From Scilla litardierei (taxonomy: Eukaryota > Streptophyta > Magnoliopsida > Asparagales > Asparagaceae): a stretch of DNA of 64,000 bases. Numbering within the stretch: the stretch's first letter is position 1; the number at the start of each line of letters is the position of its first letter. Where the stretch lies: positions 164,329,579-164,393,578 of the forward strand of contig CM061141.1 in assembly GCA_030789695.1 (NCBI GenBank). Reading direction: 5' to 3'. Positions 42,780 through 54,541 of the stretch are shown here, piece after piece. A program made the position numbers and the translations under genes. Under the pieces are notes generated by a model. The model did no database searches. It worked only from the letters and a program-made list of their open reading frames with translations, and was not told the origin of the DNA.

Positions 42780-44500
42780 TGGGGAACACGAGGTCCAAGG
42801 AGTGCATTGATTTATTGGAAGAAAAGCTAGAAAAGTTTGAGAACAAATTTGATGAGGAGATTAAAGAGATCAAGAAAAGTGTGGAAGAACAAGCAAGGAC
42901 GGTGGAACGACGTTTCACGCAAATGGTGGAGATTATCTAACAAAGTTCAGCGGCAAGCGCGGCGGCATATCAAAATTTAGTGGCGATGGTGGAAAAGATA
43001 GATCCATGCAAAAAGGAGCTACATTTGACGATGAAGGAGACAAATATTATTTTGACGAAGGGCTCCTCGTCGACGCCGACTCGTACTACGAGGACGACGC
43101 CGAAGGGAAAGATCTACAAACAAGAGAACCTGTGGGCATCAGATCAGTGTGGAGGAACCCTGGAGGCAATCGGCAGGCTCGACCGAGCTTTTCAGCCATG
43201 CCAGAGACCACAGAGGAGGCCACGGCTCATGGGAAGGGGCGACAGTCCTTCCCGCCGCCTCCAGGGGGCGTCGGCCTAAGCTGGGGGCCGACAGCACACT
43301 TTGCGGGGCCGTCGGCCCAGCAGGAGGGTCGATAGGCCCCACCGAAGCAGCTCGATGGGCCGCCGGTCCATTTTGGGCCTCGACAGCCACCTGCGGCCCA
43401 TTGGGAGGGGTCGCCAGCCCAACAGGGGGCGACAAGCTACGCCCCCCTTTCTACCTAGTGGGGCCCGACAGACGCAACCTTCACCTTTCAGCCGTAGTAT
43501 GGGTCTGTTGGAGCTTTTCAGCCATTAGGCGCACAGTCACAGTTTTTGGAGGGCCATCGACGCAGCCCCCGTCTTTCGGGGGTGTCAGGTGGTGGTTGGA
43601 GGGGTCATCAGGACCCGCACAGAGCACCATAGGACCACTACGGATGACATTATGAGGATGACCACGGTGGTGGAACAGGATGGGAAGACATGGCGTGGGA
43701 TGATGCAGGAGGAGTACGGACCCCAGCTACGGGGCATTGGCAGGAGGGACCACCCATTCCGACATGGACGCTAGGATCGTCTATAGGAGATGAGGACCAG
43801 AAGGATTTACTGCAGAGAACAGGATGACAGAATATGATGAGAAAGCTAAAGATGCCCATCTTTGAGGGAGGAGATACTCGACGACTGGCTGTACATGGTG
43901 GAGAGATACTTTGAGGTGGCCATGGTACATGATGAGGACTGGCTTGGGGCAGTGGGAGTTTGCTTGGAGGGTGAGGCATTGAGATGTTTTAGATGGACGC
44001 AGCAGCATCAACCGTTTCGTACATGGGAGGAGTTCACCACCCTTTTGTTGGAGTGTTTTAGAGAGATACATGCTGGGGAGCGTATGAGAGGCTATTTGCA
44101 TTGAGGCAGGATGGAAGTGTCAAAGACTACATTAAGAAGTTCGAGACGTTATGCAATAGAGTTCGTGGAGTATCAGGTGAGTCTCTGGAGGGGTGTTTTA
44201 TGCAGGGATTGAAACCCACGATTAGATCAGGACTGAGACAGCTGAAGCCCAGTGATCTGCGAGTGATGATGACTTCAGCAATGATGGTGGAGGACTATCA
44301 TGATACGGAGAGGAGAGCCCGCGGGGCATGTGGATGCTCCTCCTTTCGAGGGCATGATCCTGGAGGGGGACAGAAGGCGGCCACAGGGGGCAACATCCAC
44401 AGACGGGGCAACGGCTAGTAAGGAGAGGGGGTGGAACCACGACCTGGAGGACAGACACGGAAGATGACAGAAGAAGTAGAGATTCGTGACAAGCGGACCA
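42780..44500 (+). pseudogene. gag of element C, 5' part (broken)
   Basis: The ATG at 42780 opens a coiled-coil N-terminus ([20 protein letters not shown]). A stop at about 42938 ends that frame. A Gly/Pro/Arg-rich middle (43090-43620) and the gag core SVKDYIKKFETLCNRVRG with LKPTIRSGLRQLKPSDL (44110-44270) follow in shifted frames. The copia element enters right before the zinc knuckle. The remaining gag is at 53997-54160. Confidence 0.82.
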
Positions 44501-46149
44501 TGTTGGTAGCAACGATTTATGAACTTCATGTTTGATGATAACAAACGTGTGTGAACGTTTTTAACGTGCGTGTTAAGTGTCTCAGGAAAGGCAAAGCTTG
44601 AAGAGACTCATTGTGAGACGTGACCAATATGATGGGGAGAAGGTGATACTCTACTTGGTTTGGTTCATATCTACTAGAGCCTATATCTACCATATAGTGG
44701 GAAGAAGAGTACGAAGACAAATGGGCCAAAGAAAATCAAATACAGAGGGTAGGCCCGTTTTTAAAGAGAGCCCAAAGGAGCCGTAACCTAGAGGAGATTG
44801 TTTTGAAGGGGTCATTGTTTTAAAATCTAGGTTAGCCGCAACAAAAAGCCCAGGCCTGCCAAATATTTGTTTAAGAGGACGTCTTCGTTTACTTGTTTCA
44901 AAAAAAAACTTCATATAGTCACCTGCAGGCCGAATTCAAAAAGTCCACACACACACAAAACCCTAGAACCCTAGGTTGCCAGCCGTGAGTTTCAAAAAGA
45001 GCACTTCAATGTTTTTTTAATAGCCGCCCTTGCCAAAACAATCTCCCCTCTGTTCAAAAGCAAGACACCCTTGAGAATTTTTTTTAAAAAAGCTGCTCTT
45101 TTTTTTGCGTAAGTTTTTTTTAAATGCTCAAAAGAACTCTTGGCAGTCGCACCCCTTCATTTTAATCACCTTCCTCAAAGTTTTAAAGAAGAGCATCAAT
45201 CAAAAAGGGGAGCCGTGAGTTTTTTTGTGGAGAGCACTTTGATTTTTTTGACATCCCTTGATTCGGTTTGTTTTTTTTGGCAGACTTTTTATTCTCTCAA
45301 TTTCTTATGTGCAAAAAGGATCTTCATTTATCAAAAAAATCATAAGCCGTCACTCTTGTTTTGAAAGTCTGAGCACAGGGCGATTTTTTGTGCCAACATT
45401 TTTTTTGTGTACCAACATTCTTGTGTGCCAACGTTTTTTATTGTGCCAACATTTTTTTGTGCCAACAATTTTTGTGCCAACGATTTTTTTTAAAGGCCGA
45501 ATATTTCCTCAACAGAGATCTATTTTTGTGCGCAAATATCCGAGAAAGTGCAGTCACCTTTCGCACTTCAAATAATTATTTCCAGGCAGCAGATCTTGAA
45601 GCACATGAGTTGCAACCTAGAGATCGACACTTTCAGATCATCATTCAGGACTTGGGACTAGAGACGAGGGACTACTTCATGTCAGACTGCTTCTGACGAC
45701 GCGCTGAACGACCGAGACATCAACGCCTTCACAACTGAGCAATTCTAAACTCTGAACTAGATTTTATTTGTGATTTGGTGTTGTGATCTCTGTAAAACTA
45801 TTTTATTATTTGTTTGGGGACTTGGCTAGTTGGGACTAGCCAAGAGAGAGCTTTACTAGTATTGTTATTGTTTGGGCACTTTGGTGAGTGCAGGTACTGA
45901 GGGCCAGGTGAGTGTAGGGTTGGTGCTCTAGCTACAGGTTGTACCAGTAAACTTTAATAATCTAGTATTGCTTTTTGGGGCTGGACGTAGGTCGTGAGTG
46001 CGACCGAACCAGGGTAAAATCTGCTGTGTATCTGTGGTTGATTATTGTTTACATTGACTGTGGCTATAACTGCGTGTGATTTCTCGTGGGTTGCACGAGA
46101 ATTTTTATAAGCCTATTCACCCCCTCTAGGTTTAGATCCAGATCCAACA
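44501..46149 (+). repeat. 5' LTR of copia element D
   Basis: 1,649 bp. A stretch of repeated TGTGCCAACATTTTTT-like units (about 45388-45490) differs in copy number from the 3' LTR. The U5 end carries CCTATTCACCCCCTCTAGG. Confidence 0.93.
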
Positions 46150-46191
46150 AGTGGTATCAGAGCCAGTTTAGAGGATCTAGCCTAGTTGATC

Positions 46192-48026
46192 ATGTCTATG
46201 AATATGTCTGGTTCTGCTTTTGCTGAGGGTAAGTCTATTTCTCGTCCCCCTAAGTTTAACGGTATTGATTTTGCATATTGGAAAACTAGGATGAGGATCT
46301 ATTTAGCTGCTGTTGATTATGATGTATGGAGCATTGTAGAAAAAGGCTATAAACTTCCCACCGTTAATGTTGCTAACAATGAAATGTTAAAACCAGAATG
46401 CATTGATTTGTGCTTTAGATAAAGCTGAGTTTAACCGTATATCTCAATGTCAAACTGCGCAGGAAATTTGACATACTCTGGAGGTGACTCATGAGGGTAC
46501 ATCACAGGTTAAGGAGTCCAGACTTGCGCTGCTCAGTACTGAATATGAAAGCTTCCGCATGCTTCCATCAGAGTCAATCAAAGAGATGTTTGCGAGGTTC
46601 ACAGACATCGTCTACAAATCCACTTCTCTTGGAAAGTCGTACTCAAGCCTAGAACAAATCAGAAAGATCTTGAGAGCGCTGCCTAGCTCCTTCCGCCCTA
46701 AAATTACAGCTATTCAGGAAGCAAGGGATTTATCGCAGATGAAAGTGGAGGATCTGATAGGGAACCTGATGTCTCACGAACTGGAGCTGCAGAGCATTGA
46801 ACTGAGAGAGAAAGATGAAATGAAGACTTCAAAGGCAATAGCCCTTCAGGCTAAAGAGGATGAAGATGGAGATGAGGAGGAGGCTTTTTTGGTGAGAAGC
46901 TTCAAGAAATATATCAGAACTGGCAACGGGAGATCAGAGATACTGAAAAGGTTTAATCGCTCTAAATTTAATTCTAATAATAAATCTTTTGAGCAGACTA
47001 CTACTGATCCAGTTATATGCTTTAAATGCAAAAAGCAGGGACACTTTATGAAGCAATGCCCTCAAGGAAAAAACAACGCTGCGGAGCAAAAGGGGAAATC
47101 TTTGATGCTCACATGGGATATGGACATCGATGATGAATCTCAAGAGGAAGTTGCACACTCCTCTCTTTGCCTGATGGGACAACTAGATGAGGTAAAATCT
47201 TTGACTAAAACTCAACTTGTGACTACTTTTAAAGAAATGCAAAATGAAATTGAAAGGTTGGAATCAACTGTTGAGTTACTAGAATCCCATGTAGAGAAGT
47301 TTAAAAATGCCAATTTTGAATTGCAACAAGACAATTATAATATGTCATTAGAAGTTGATGAAATTAAAGAGAAACTTTGTTGCATGTAATTCTACTATTA
47401 GCTCTTTCGAAAAGGGAAAATCTTGTATGCATACTGAAACTGAGTGTCTGAATTGCTCTACTTTGCTTAAAGACATTAGCATGTTTAAACTAAATATGGT
47501 TAAGCTAGAAGTTGAAAATGAATTATTAAATGAGAAAATTTGCATGCTAATAAATGAAAATAAAGAGCTAGAAAAGAAGATGGCTAATCTGAAAAAGAGT
47601 GAGGAAGAGAACAAAAAGGCCTTCATTAGTAAATGTACCATGCTTGTTAATGAGAACATGTTTTTAAAGTCTAAAATATCTGACCTTGAATTGTCTATTA
47701 AAAAATTTGGTGTTAGAAAGCATTCATTAGACATTATTCTAGGTAATCAGATACAAGGAAATAACAGGCGTGGTTTGGGATATGGAAATAAAATTGATGA
47801 GAGGCCTAGAATTAATAGAAAGAATCAAAAAGAAATTGGTGTAGGAAGAAGCATGTTTGCTAAATGTTATACATGTGGTGGTGTTGGTCATGCTTATTAT
47901 AATTGCAAGTATAGGAATACCAACATCAAATTTAAGCAAATTTGGGTTCCAAAAAATAAAGTGACTAATACTAGTGGACCTATTTGGATTCCTAGGTCAC
48001 ACATATCATGCTCTTCTTATGTGTAG
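46192..48026 (+). pseudogene. gag of copia element D (frameshifts and one stop)
   Basis: The start is ATG 46192 with RPPKFNGIDFAYWKTRMRIY, the usual copia gag opening. A frameshift near 46400 and a TGA for the expected Trp in QEIWHTL-like sequence (about 46468) interrupt it. A 301-codon frame (46484-47389) holds the first zinc knuckle, CFKCKKQGHFMKQC (about 47019-47060). After another shift, a Lys/Glu-rich coiled coil and a second knuckle CYTCGGVGHAYYNC (about 47866-47907) follow in 47355-48026. Gag packages element RNA. Confidence 0.87.
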
Positions 48027-49490
48027 GTACATGGCACGGCTGAGGGACAAAAGTGTGAGTGTTACTTAGACTCTGGCTGCTCAAGACACATGACAGGTGA
48101 AAGAGGAAAGTTCCTTAGCCTTGCAAAGCATGAAGGAGGAAGTGTTACTTTAGGGGACAGTGGAAAATGCAAGGTAATTGGTAAAAGTGTTGTAGGTAAC
48201 GACACCTTTCAGCTTACGGATGTCTTATTCGTTGAAAAGTTGAAACATAACCTCATTTCTATCAGGCAGCTGTGCGACAAAGGTATGAAAGTTGAATTTG
48301 ATGCAAAACTTTGTAGAATCATTGATATCTCCACAGGTGACATTATTATTACTGCAAATAGAAAGAATAATGTTTATACTCTTATGATTGAAGAACTGGC
48401 TGTTTCTAAATGCTTGCATGTAGGTAAAGAAGAGGCCACACTATGGCATAAACGATTAGCACATGCAAGCATGTGATTGATAAAGAAGCTGGAAAACAAA
48501 AATTTGGTAAGAGGACTACCACATCAGACATATGAGAATGGTAAGTTGTGCGTGACATGCACCAAAGGTAAGCAAACTAGATCTACTTTCTCTAGCATTA
48601 ATGAAGTTGCCACCACACGTATATTGGAATTAGTGCACATGAATTTATTTGGTCCAACAGACATTGCTAGCCTAGGAGGTAAAAAGTATTGTTTAGTGTT
48701 GGTGGATGATTTCTCTAGATATACATGGGTATACTTCCTAGCCAAAAAATCAGACTCATTTGACCATTTTCAAAACTTTTGCATACAAGTTGCTAATGAG
48801 AAAAATTCTTCCATTGTAAAAATTAGAAGCGATCATGGAGGTGAGTTTGAAAATGCTATTTTTGAAAAATTTTGTTTTGAAAAAGGAATTTTACATGAAT
48901 TCTCTTCTCCTAGAACACCTCAACAAATCGCACATTAAAAGAAATGGCTAAGAGTATGTTAAATGAATATAGCTTGCCTATGTCTTTTTGGGCTGAGGCC
49001 ATTAATACATCATGTCATGTATGCAATAGAGTTATGCTTAGACCTATACTAAATAAAACTTCTTATGAACTATGGCATGGCAATACCCCGAAAGTCTCTT
49101 ACTTTAGAGTTTTTGGATGCATGTGCTTTATATTAAATGCTGCAGATCAGCTTGGCACTTTTGAATCAAAATCAGATGAGGGAGTGTTCGTAGGATATTC
49201 AGCAAGGAGCAGAGCATACAGGATTTATAATAAACGCACCCTTGCTATTGTTGAATCTATAAATGTAAAGTTTGATGAATCTGATATAAATTCTTTGGAT
49301 TGCAGGCAGAACAATGAAGAGGAAAATGTAGAACTACAAAGCATTCCAAAAATTAATGAGGAGCAACCAGAAATACAAAAGGAAGCTGAAACTGACAAGA
49401 CAGAAATACAAGATGAAGCAGTTACAGAGAAGAGCTGAGATTCAATCTAAACCACCCATCAGACTTAATTCTAGGTGAGCCTACGGCAGG
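48027..49490 (+). pseudogene. Protease and integrase of copia element D, broken
   Basis: The protease site YLDSGCSRHMTGERGK begins near 48063. Integrase starts with ATLWHKRLAHASM and CVTCTKGKQTRS (zinc region). The first catalytic block reads LVHMNLFGPTDIAS: the usual MDLFGP Asp is Asn here. SDHGGEFEN (second Asp) and a frameshift with a stop after SSPRTPQQ (about 48936) follow. The Glu-bearing part continues at 48944 (MAKSMLNEYSLPMSFWAEAI). A TGA also lies inside KRLAHASM...IKKLEN (48474-48476). Confidence 0.87.
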
Positions 49491-49605
49491 TATTCGCACA
49501 CGTTCCTCTTTTAGAGATCTTTGTGCTCTATGTATTTATGGTGATTTTATTTCTGTAATAGAGCCTAAGACTATAGATATTGCTTTAGAAGAGGAAAGTT
49601 GGGTT

Positions 49606-51087
49606 TTGGCCATGCAAGAGGAATTAAATCAATTTGTCAGGAATAATGTCTGGAAACTAGTATCTAGACCCATTGATTATCCCGTAGTTGGTACTAAATG
49701 GGTGTTTAAAAATAAGCATGATGAATCTGGTAATGTTATTAGAAACAAGGCTAGGTTGGTAGCTAAAGGGTATAATCAAATTGAAGGAATTGATGTGGAT
49801 GAGACTTTTGCACCAGTTGCTAGGCTTGAGTCCATTACAATCTTGCTAGCTTTTGCAAGTTATAAAGGGCTCAAGCTGAAACAAATGGATGTAAACAGTG
49901 CTTTTCTTAATGGCTACCTAAAAGAAGAGGTATTTGTTGAGCAACCCCCAGGCTTTGAAAGCTATAATTTTCCAAACCATGTTTATAAATTAGAAAAAGC
50001 TTTGTATGGTCTTAAGCAAGCTCCACGAGCTTGGTATGACCGTCTAAGCACATATTTGTTGGAAAATAATTTTAAAAAGGGGAGTGCTGACAATACACTA
50101 TTTTTGATGCATGAATCTGAAGATTTTCTCATTGTGCAAATTTATGTTGATGACATTATTTATGTTGCTACTAACGATCTTCTATGTCAAAAGTTTGAGA
50201 AAGTCATGCAGGATCAGTTTGAGATGAGCCTTGTGGGAGAGCTGAAATATTTTCTGGGGTTCCAAGTAAAGCAAGGAAAGGAAGGCATCTTTTTATCTCA
50301 AACCAAATACATCAAGGAGCTTTTGAAAAAGTTTGGGATGGAGAAGTCTAATGGAATTGGAACGCCGATGTGTCCCAACACAAAAATGGACAGAGATGAA
50401 CAAGGAGTTGCAGTGGACCAAAAGCTATATCGAGGTATGATTGGTTCTTTGTTGTACTTGACTGCTTCTAGGCCTGACATAATGTTTGCTTTATGCTTGT
50501 GTGCACGATTTCAATCAAACCCAAAAGAATCTCATTTGAAAGCCATTAAAAGGATCTTTAGGTACCTAATCAGTACACCTACTTTAAGCCTTTGGTATCC
50601 TTCTAGTGGTAACTTTGATTTAGTGGGTTATTCTGATGCTGATTATGCGGGAAGTTTAACTTATAGAAAGAGCACTAGTGGTACTTGTTTTATGCTAGGA
50701 CACTCTTTAGTCTCATGGTCTAGCCGTAAGCAAAATAGTGTTGCATTATCCACTACTGAAGCAGAGTATATTGCCCTCGGCAGTTGCTGTGCTCAAGTAT
50801 TGTGGATGATGCAAACATTATCTGATTACGGACTAGCTCTTAAAAGAGTTCCTCTTCGATGTGATAGCAAGAGTGCCATAGATCTTTCTAATAATCCCGT
50901 ACATCACTCTCGTACTAAACATATTGACGTAAGACACCATTTTCTTAGAGATCACCTCACTAAAGAGGATGTGTCTGTGGAGTTCGTTTCTACGGAATCA
51001 CAACTTGCAGACATATTCACCAAACCTTTGGTTGAGGCTTGCTTTTGTCGTCTTCGTCTTGAGCTTGGTATTATTGATAAAACTTAG
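49606..51087 (+). CDS. Reverse transcriptase and RNase H of copia element D (open frame, 493 codons)
   Basis: This is the longest intact transposon frame in the window. RT starts with VGTKWVFKNKHDESGNV and NKARLVAKGYNQ, then MDVNSAFLNGYLKEEVFVEQ, LYGLKQAPRAWYDRL and the catalytic box QIYVDDIIYVATN (YVDD, about 50148). RNase H is shown by GYSDADYAGSLTYRKSTSG, LSTTEAEYIAL and the C-terminal HIDVRHHFLRD with QLADIFTKPL. All expected catalytic acids appear present. It lacks its own gag-pol start, because the upstream pol frames are broken; the first ATG here is internal to pol. Confidence 0.92.
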   Translation: MAMQEELNQFVRNNVWKLVSRPIDYPVVGTKWVFKNKHDESGNVIRNKARLVAKGYNQIEGIDVDETFAPVARLESITILLAFASYKGLKLKQMDVNSAFLNGYLKEEVFVEQPPGFESYNFPNHVYKLEKALYGLKQAPRAWYDRLSTYLLENNFKKGSADNTLFLMHESEDFLIVQIYVDDIIYVATNDLLCQKFEKVMQDQFEMSLVGELKYFLGFQVKQGKEGIFLSQTKYIKELLKKFGMEKSNGIGTPMCPNTKMDRDEQGVAVDQKLYRGMIGSLLYLTASRPDIMFALCLCARFQSNPKESHLKAIKRIFRYLISTPTLSLWYPSSGNFDLVGYSDADYAGSLTYRKSTSGTCFMLGHSLVSWSSRKQNSVALSTTEAEYIALGSCCAQVLWMMQTLSDYGLALKRVPLRCDSKSAIDLSNNPVHHSRTKHIDVRHHFLRDHLTKEDVSVEFVSTESQLADIFTKPLVEACFCRLRLELGIIDKT

Positions 51088-52364
51088 TACGAGACTCCAT
51101 GCTTTCTTGTGTGCTTGAACTTTTTTTCTTGTTTGTGTGCTAGTAGTTGCATTGTTACGTGTGCATTTTTTTGTTTGTGTGCTTGCATCTCATGTTTGCT
51201 TTAGTACCTCATGCAAAAAAACAAACAAAAAAACAAAAAAAAACAAAAAAAATGGTGCTTAAATGTGTATCTGTCTCTTTGATTAATTAAAAAGGTATTC
51301 ATGAATGATTTTCATATTTATGTAGAAATTGCTGTATTATTTCCTTTGCTACATGTGCATGTTCATCTTTCTAAATATTCATGGCATATTCAATGTTAGA
51401 AAATAACTTGATTTCTACACCTCCTATTTCACTCCCACATGAATTATTATTGTTGCACATCTGGAGATATCGTTTATGAAATTGGAAATGTGAATGTAGG
51501 AGGAAAACTTAACTGAAAATCTAAGGGATATGATATACCTTGCCTTGGATAAAAAGTGAGCATTAAAATATGTTACAAGTATAAAAATTGAAAAGAAAAA
51601 TACATGCTCTGTATGAAAAATGGATACAATCCTTGGCAACAGTATTACCCACGAGTATCCAACATAAGCTTTATGGGTAAACTTTAGCGTTGGTGTATTT
51701 ACTCGTCAAGCAATGCCACCCCCACATCTAAGAGTCCTTATAAGCTATGTTTAGGGGTGTGGTACCTTGAACCCATTTTTGGAGGTGGGGAAAATCAATC
51801 CTAGGTGATAGAATGTTACATGGAAAATGTGGATTGGTTTTGGTTGACTTTCTTAAATGATTCTCCCTATGTGCTTCAATTTTAATCATCACACGTACAC
51901 GTTGGTGTTGAAGTTGTAGTTGTTTACTTTCATTGGATTTTGACTTGATTATTCTATGAGTGTATGCATGCAATTGCTGGTAATGGCTAATAATACACTC
52001 TTTTTTTCTTAGTATACGATTTTGACTTCGTGGTATGACTTTTGATGATAACAAAGGGGTAGAAAAATAAAAATTTGGGAAGATTTGATATTTACTTGGT
52101 GTGCTTGGCATTTGGCATTTGGTACTATCTTTGTAATGCTCGCAAATATATGATATTGTCTGATTAAGGGGGAGCATTAATAAATATTGGGGAAGCACAA
52201 AAGTAGGGGGAGCATGCTTATTGATATTACTTATACATCATTGTTCACACATCTTTTTGATCTCAGTGCATGTCACCCACTTTTGCCACACTCATCACAC
52301 ACACTATTTGGAACGTCATTGCTCAAATCTTATACTTAGTTTGTCATCATCAAAAGGGAGAGAT
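51088..52364 (+). other. Post-pol region of copia element D
   Basis: About 1.3 kb between RNase H and the 3' LTR, AT-rich with an A-rich stretch at 51217-51250. SIRE-type elements can carry an envelope-like frame at this place. I see none here: only short frames without motifs. The end has the usual GGGGGAGCAT and CAAAAGGGAGAG purine tracts. Confidence 0.65.
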
Positions 52365-53991
52365 TGTTGGTAGCAACGATCTATGAACTTCATGTTTGAT
52401 GATAACAAACGTGTGTGAACGTTTTTAACGTGCGTGTTAAGTGTCTCAGGAAAGGCAAAGCTTGAAGAGACTCATTGTGAGACGTGACCAATATGATGGG
52501 GAGAAGGTGATACTCTACTTGGTTTGGTTCATATCTACTAGAGCCTATATCTACCATATAGTGGGAAGAAGAGTACGAAGACAAATGGGCCAAAGAAAAT
52601 CAAATACAGAGGGTAGGCCCGTTTTTAAAGAGAGCCCAAAGGAGCCGTAACCTAGAGGAGATTGTTTTGAAGGGGTCATTGTTTTAAAATCTAGGTTAGC
52701 CGCAACAAAAAGCCCAGGCCTGCCAAATATTTGTTTAAGAGGACGTCTTCGTTTACTTGTTTCAAAAAAAAACACTTCATATAGTCACCTGCAGGCCGAA
52801 TTCAAAAAGTCCACACACACAAAACCCTACAACCCTAGGTTGCCAGCCGTGAGTTTCAAAAAGAGCACTTCAATGTTTTTTTAATAGCCGCCCTTCCCAA
52901 AACAATCTCCCCTCTGTTCAAAAGCAAGGCACCATTGAGATTTTTTTTTAAAAAAGCTGCTCTTTTTTTGCCTAAGTTTTTTTAATGCTCAAAAGAACTC
53001 TTGGCAGCCGCACCCCTTCATTTTAATCACCTTCCTCAAAGTTTTAAAGAAGAGCATCAATCAAAAAGGGGAGCCGTGAGTTTTTTTGTGGAGAGCACCT
53101 TGATTTTTTTGACATCCCTTGATTCGGTTTGTTTTTTTGGCAGACCTTTTATTCTCTCAATTTCTTATGTGCAAAAAGGATCTTCATTTATCAAAAAAAT
53201 CATAAGCCGTCACTCTCGTTTTGAAAGTCTGAGCACAAGGCGATTTTTTGTGCCAACATTTTTTTTGTGTGCCAACGTTTTTTATTGTGCCAACATTTTT
53301 TTGTGCCAACAATTTTTGTGCCAACGATTTTTTTTAAAGGCCGAATATTTCCTCAATAGAGATCTGTTTTTGTGCGCAAATATCCGAGAAAGTGCAGTTA
53401 CCTTTCGCACTTCTAATAATTATTTCCAGGCAGCAGATCTTGAAGCACATGAGTTGCAACCTAGAGATCGACACTTTCAGATCATCATTCAGGACTTGGG
53501 ACTAGAGACGAGGGACTACTTCATGTCAGACTGCTTCTGACGACGCGCTGAATGACCGAGACATCAACGCCTTCACAACTGAGCAATTCTAAACTCTGAA
53601 CTAGATTTTATTTGTGATTTGGTGTTGTGATCTCTGTAAAACTATTTTATTATTTGTTTGGGGACTTGGCTAGTTGGGACTAGCCAAGAGAGAGCTTTAC
53701 TAGTATTGTTATTGTTTGGGCACTTTGGTGAGTGCAGGTACTGAGGGCCAGGTGAGTGTAGGGTTGGTGCTCTAGCTACAGGTTGTACCAGTAAACTTTA
53801 ATAATCTAGTATTGCTTTTGGGGCTGGACGTAGGTCGTGGGTGCGACCGAACCAGGGTAAAATCTGTTGTGTATCTGTGGTTGATTATTGTTTACATTGA
53901 CTGTGGCTATAACTGCGTGTGATTTCTCGTGGGTTGCACGAGAATTTTTATAAGCCTATTCACCCCCCCAGGCTTAGATCCAGATCCAACT
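52365..53991 (+). repeat. 3' LTR of copia element D
   Basis: 1,627 bp, a near copy of 44501-46149. It ends CCAACT instead of CCAACA, next to the GACCA target copy. Confidence 0.93.
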
Positions 53992-53996
53992 GACCA

Positions 53997-54157
53997 ATGG
54001 TCTGTGTTTCACATGCGACGAGAAGTTTACTCCAGGGCACCGATGCGGAGACCGTACTCTTCAGATCCTAATAGTGAATGCCGATGAAGAGAATAGAGAG
54101 GACGTGGTAATGCTGGAAGCATGCGGGGACGATGATCAGGAGCACATGCACGTGTAA
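53997..54157 (+). pseudogene. gag of element C, 3' part with zinc knuckle
   Basis: It resumes the element C gag frame right after the copia insertion: [14 protein letters not shown] (CCHC knuckle), then [17 protein letters not shown] and an acidic end with a stop at about 54155. The knuckle is nearly the same as that of element B ([14 protein letters not shown]). Confidence 0.85.
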
Positions 54158-54219
54158 TATCCGTCCACACACTTCACGCACCATCTTGAGGACAAGGTGG
54201 GTTTTAAGGGGCGGAGTAG

Positions 54220-54541
54220 TGATGCGGCTAGTACTTTTGGCTCCGGTGGTATTTTCATAAAGTAACAAATTCTGTAATGTTTCTATTTAAAGGGGTAGAG
54301 CCAGCCCTAAGGGGACGCGAGATTTGTTGAGTAATTCTTCTAGTTTATTTCTTTAATTCTTAGATAAATTGTAGTAGGAATTTCCCTATTTCCCTTGGAT
54401 TAATCCTTAGTTAGTTCTTCTATCCATTCGTAGTGGTTATTTAGCGAGTAGTTGAATTTGGAGTAGAGTTGTGTTATTTTCATATCTGAATTTCCAATAA
54501 AATTTCCCTTTTTATCATTAAAACCCTAGCGGATCGCATCA
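54220..54541 (+). repeat. 3' LTR of element C
   Basis: 322 bp, TGATGCGGCTAG to GGATCGCATCA, after a purine tract. Confidence 0.92.

Larger units (their letters stand above)
44501..53991 (+). mobile_element. Ty1/copia long-LTR retrotransposon D (SIRE/Maximus-like), 9,491 bp
   Basis: LTRs of 1,649 and 1,627 bp start TGTTGG and end CCAACA (5') or CCAACT (3'). Target duplication GACCA is perfect (44496-44500 and 53992-53996). The primer-binding site TGGTATCAGAGCC (46152-46164) and purine tract CAAAAGGGAGAGA (before 52365) are present. Pol order protease, integrase, RT, RNase H is copia-type. The very long LTRs, coiled-coil gag with two zinc knuckles, and the long stretch after pol fit the SIRE/Maximus lineage. 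The LTRs differ mainly by small indels, so insertion was recent compared with the other elements. Several lesions make it inactive. Confidence 0.93.
42433..54541 (+). mobile_element. Ty3/gypsy-related element C: gag but no pol, split by a copia insertion
   Basis: The LTRs are 42433-42755 and 54220-54541, both starting TGATGCGGCT and ending GGATCGCATCA. The primer-binding site TTTGGTATCAGAGCG (42756-42770) fits initiator tRNA-Met, and a purine tract (AAGGGGCGGAG) precedes the 3' LTR. The flanks ACCAC and ACCAT are a 4-of-5 target duplication. Without the copia insertion it is only about 2.6 kb. It has gag through the zinc knuckle, then goes straight to the 3' LTR, so protease, RT and integrase are all absent. 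It must have depended on a relative such as element B for mobility. Confidence 0.88.

Noticed and set aside
46150..46164. tRNA-like sequences (TGGTATCAGAGC) at 42757, 46152 and 60651
   Set aside because: These are retrotransposon primer-binding sites complementary to the tRNA 3' end. No cloverleaf surrounds them.
51088..52364. Envelope-like gene after pol in copia element D
   Set aside because: Some SIRE relatives carry one, but only short frames without membrane segments or motifs are visible here.
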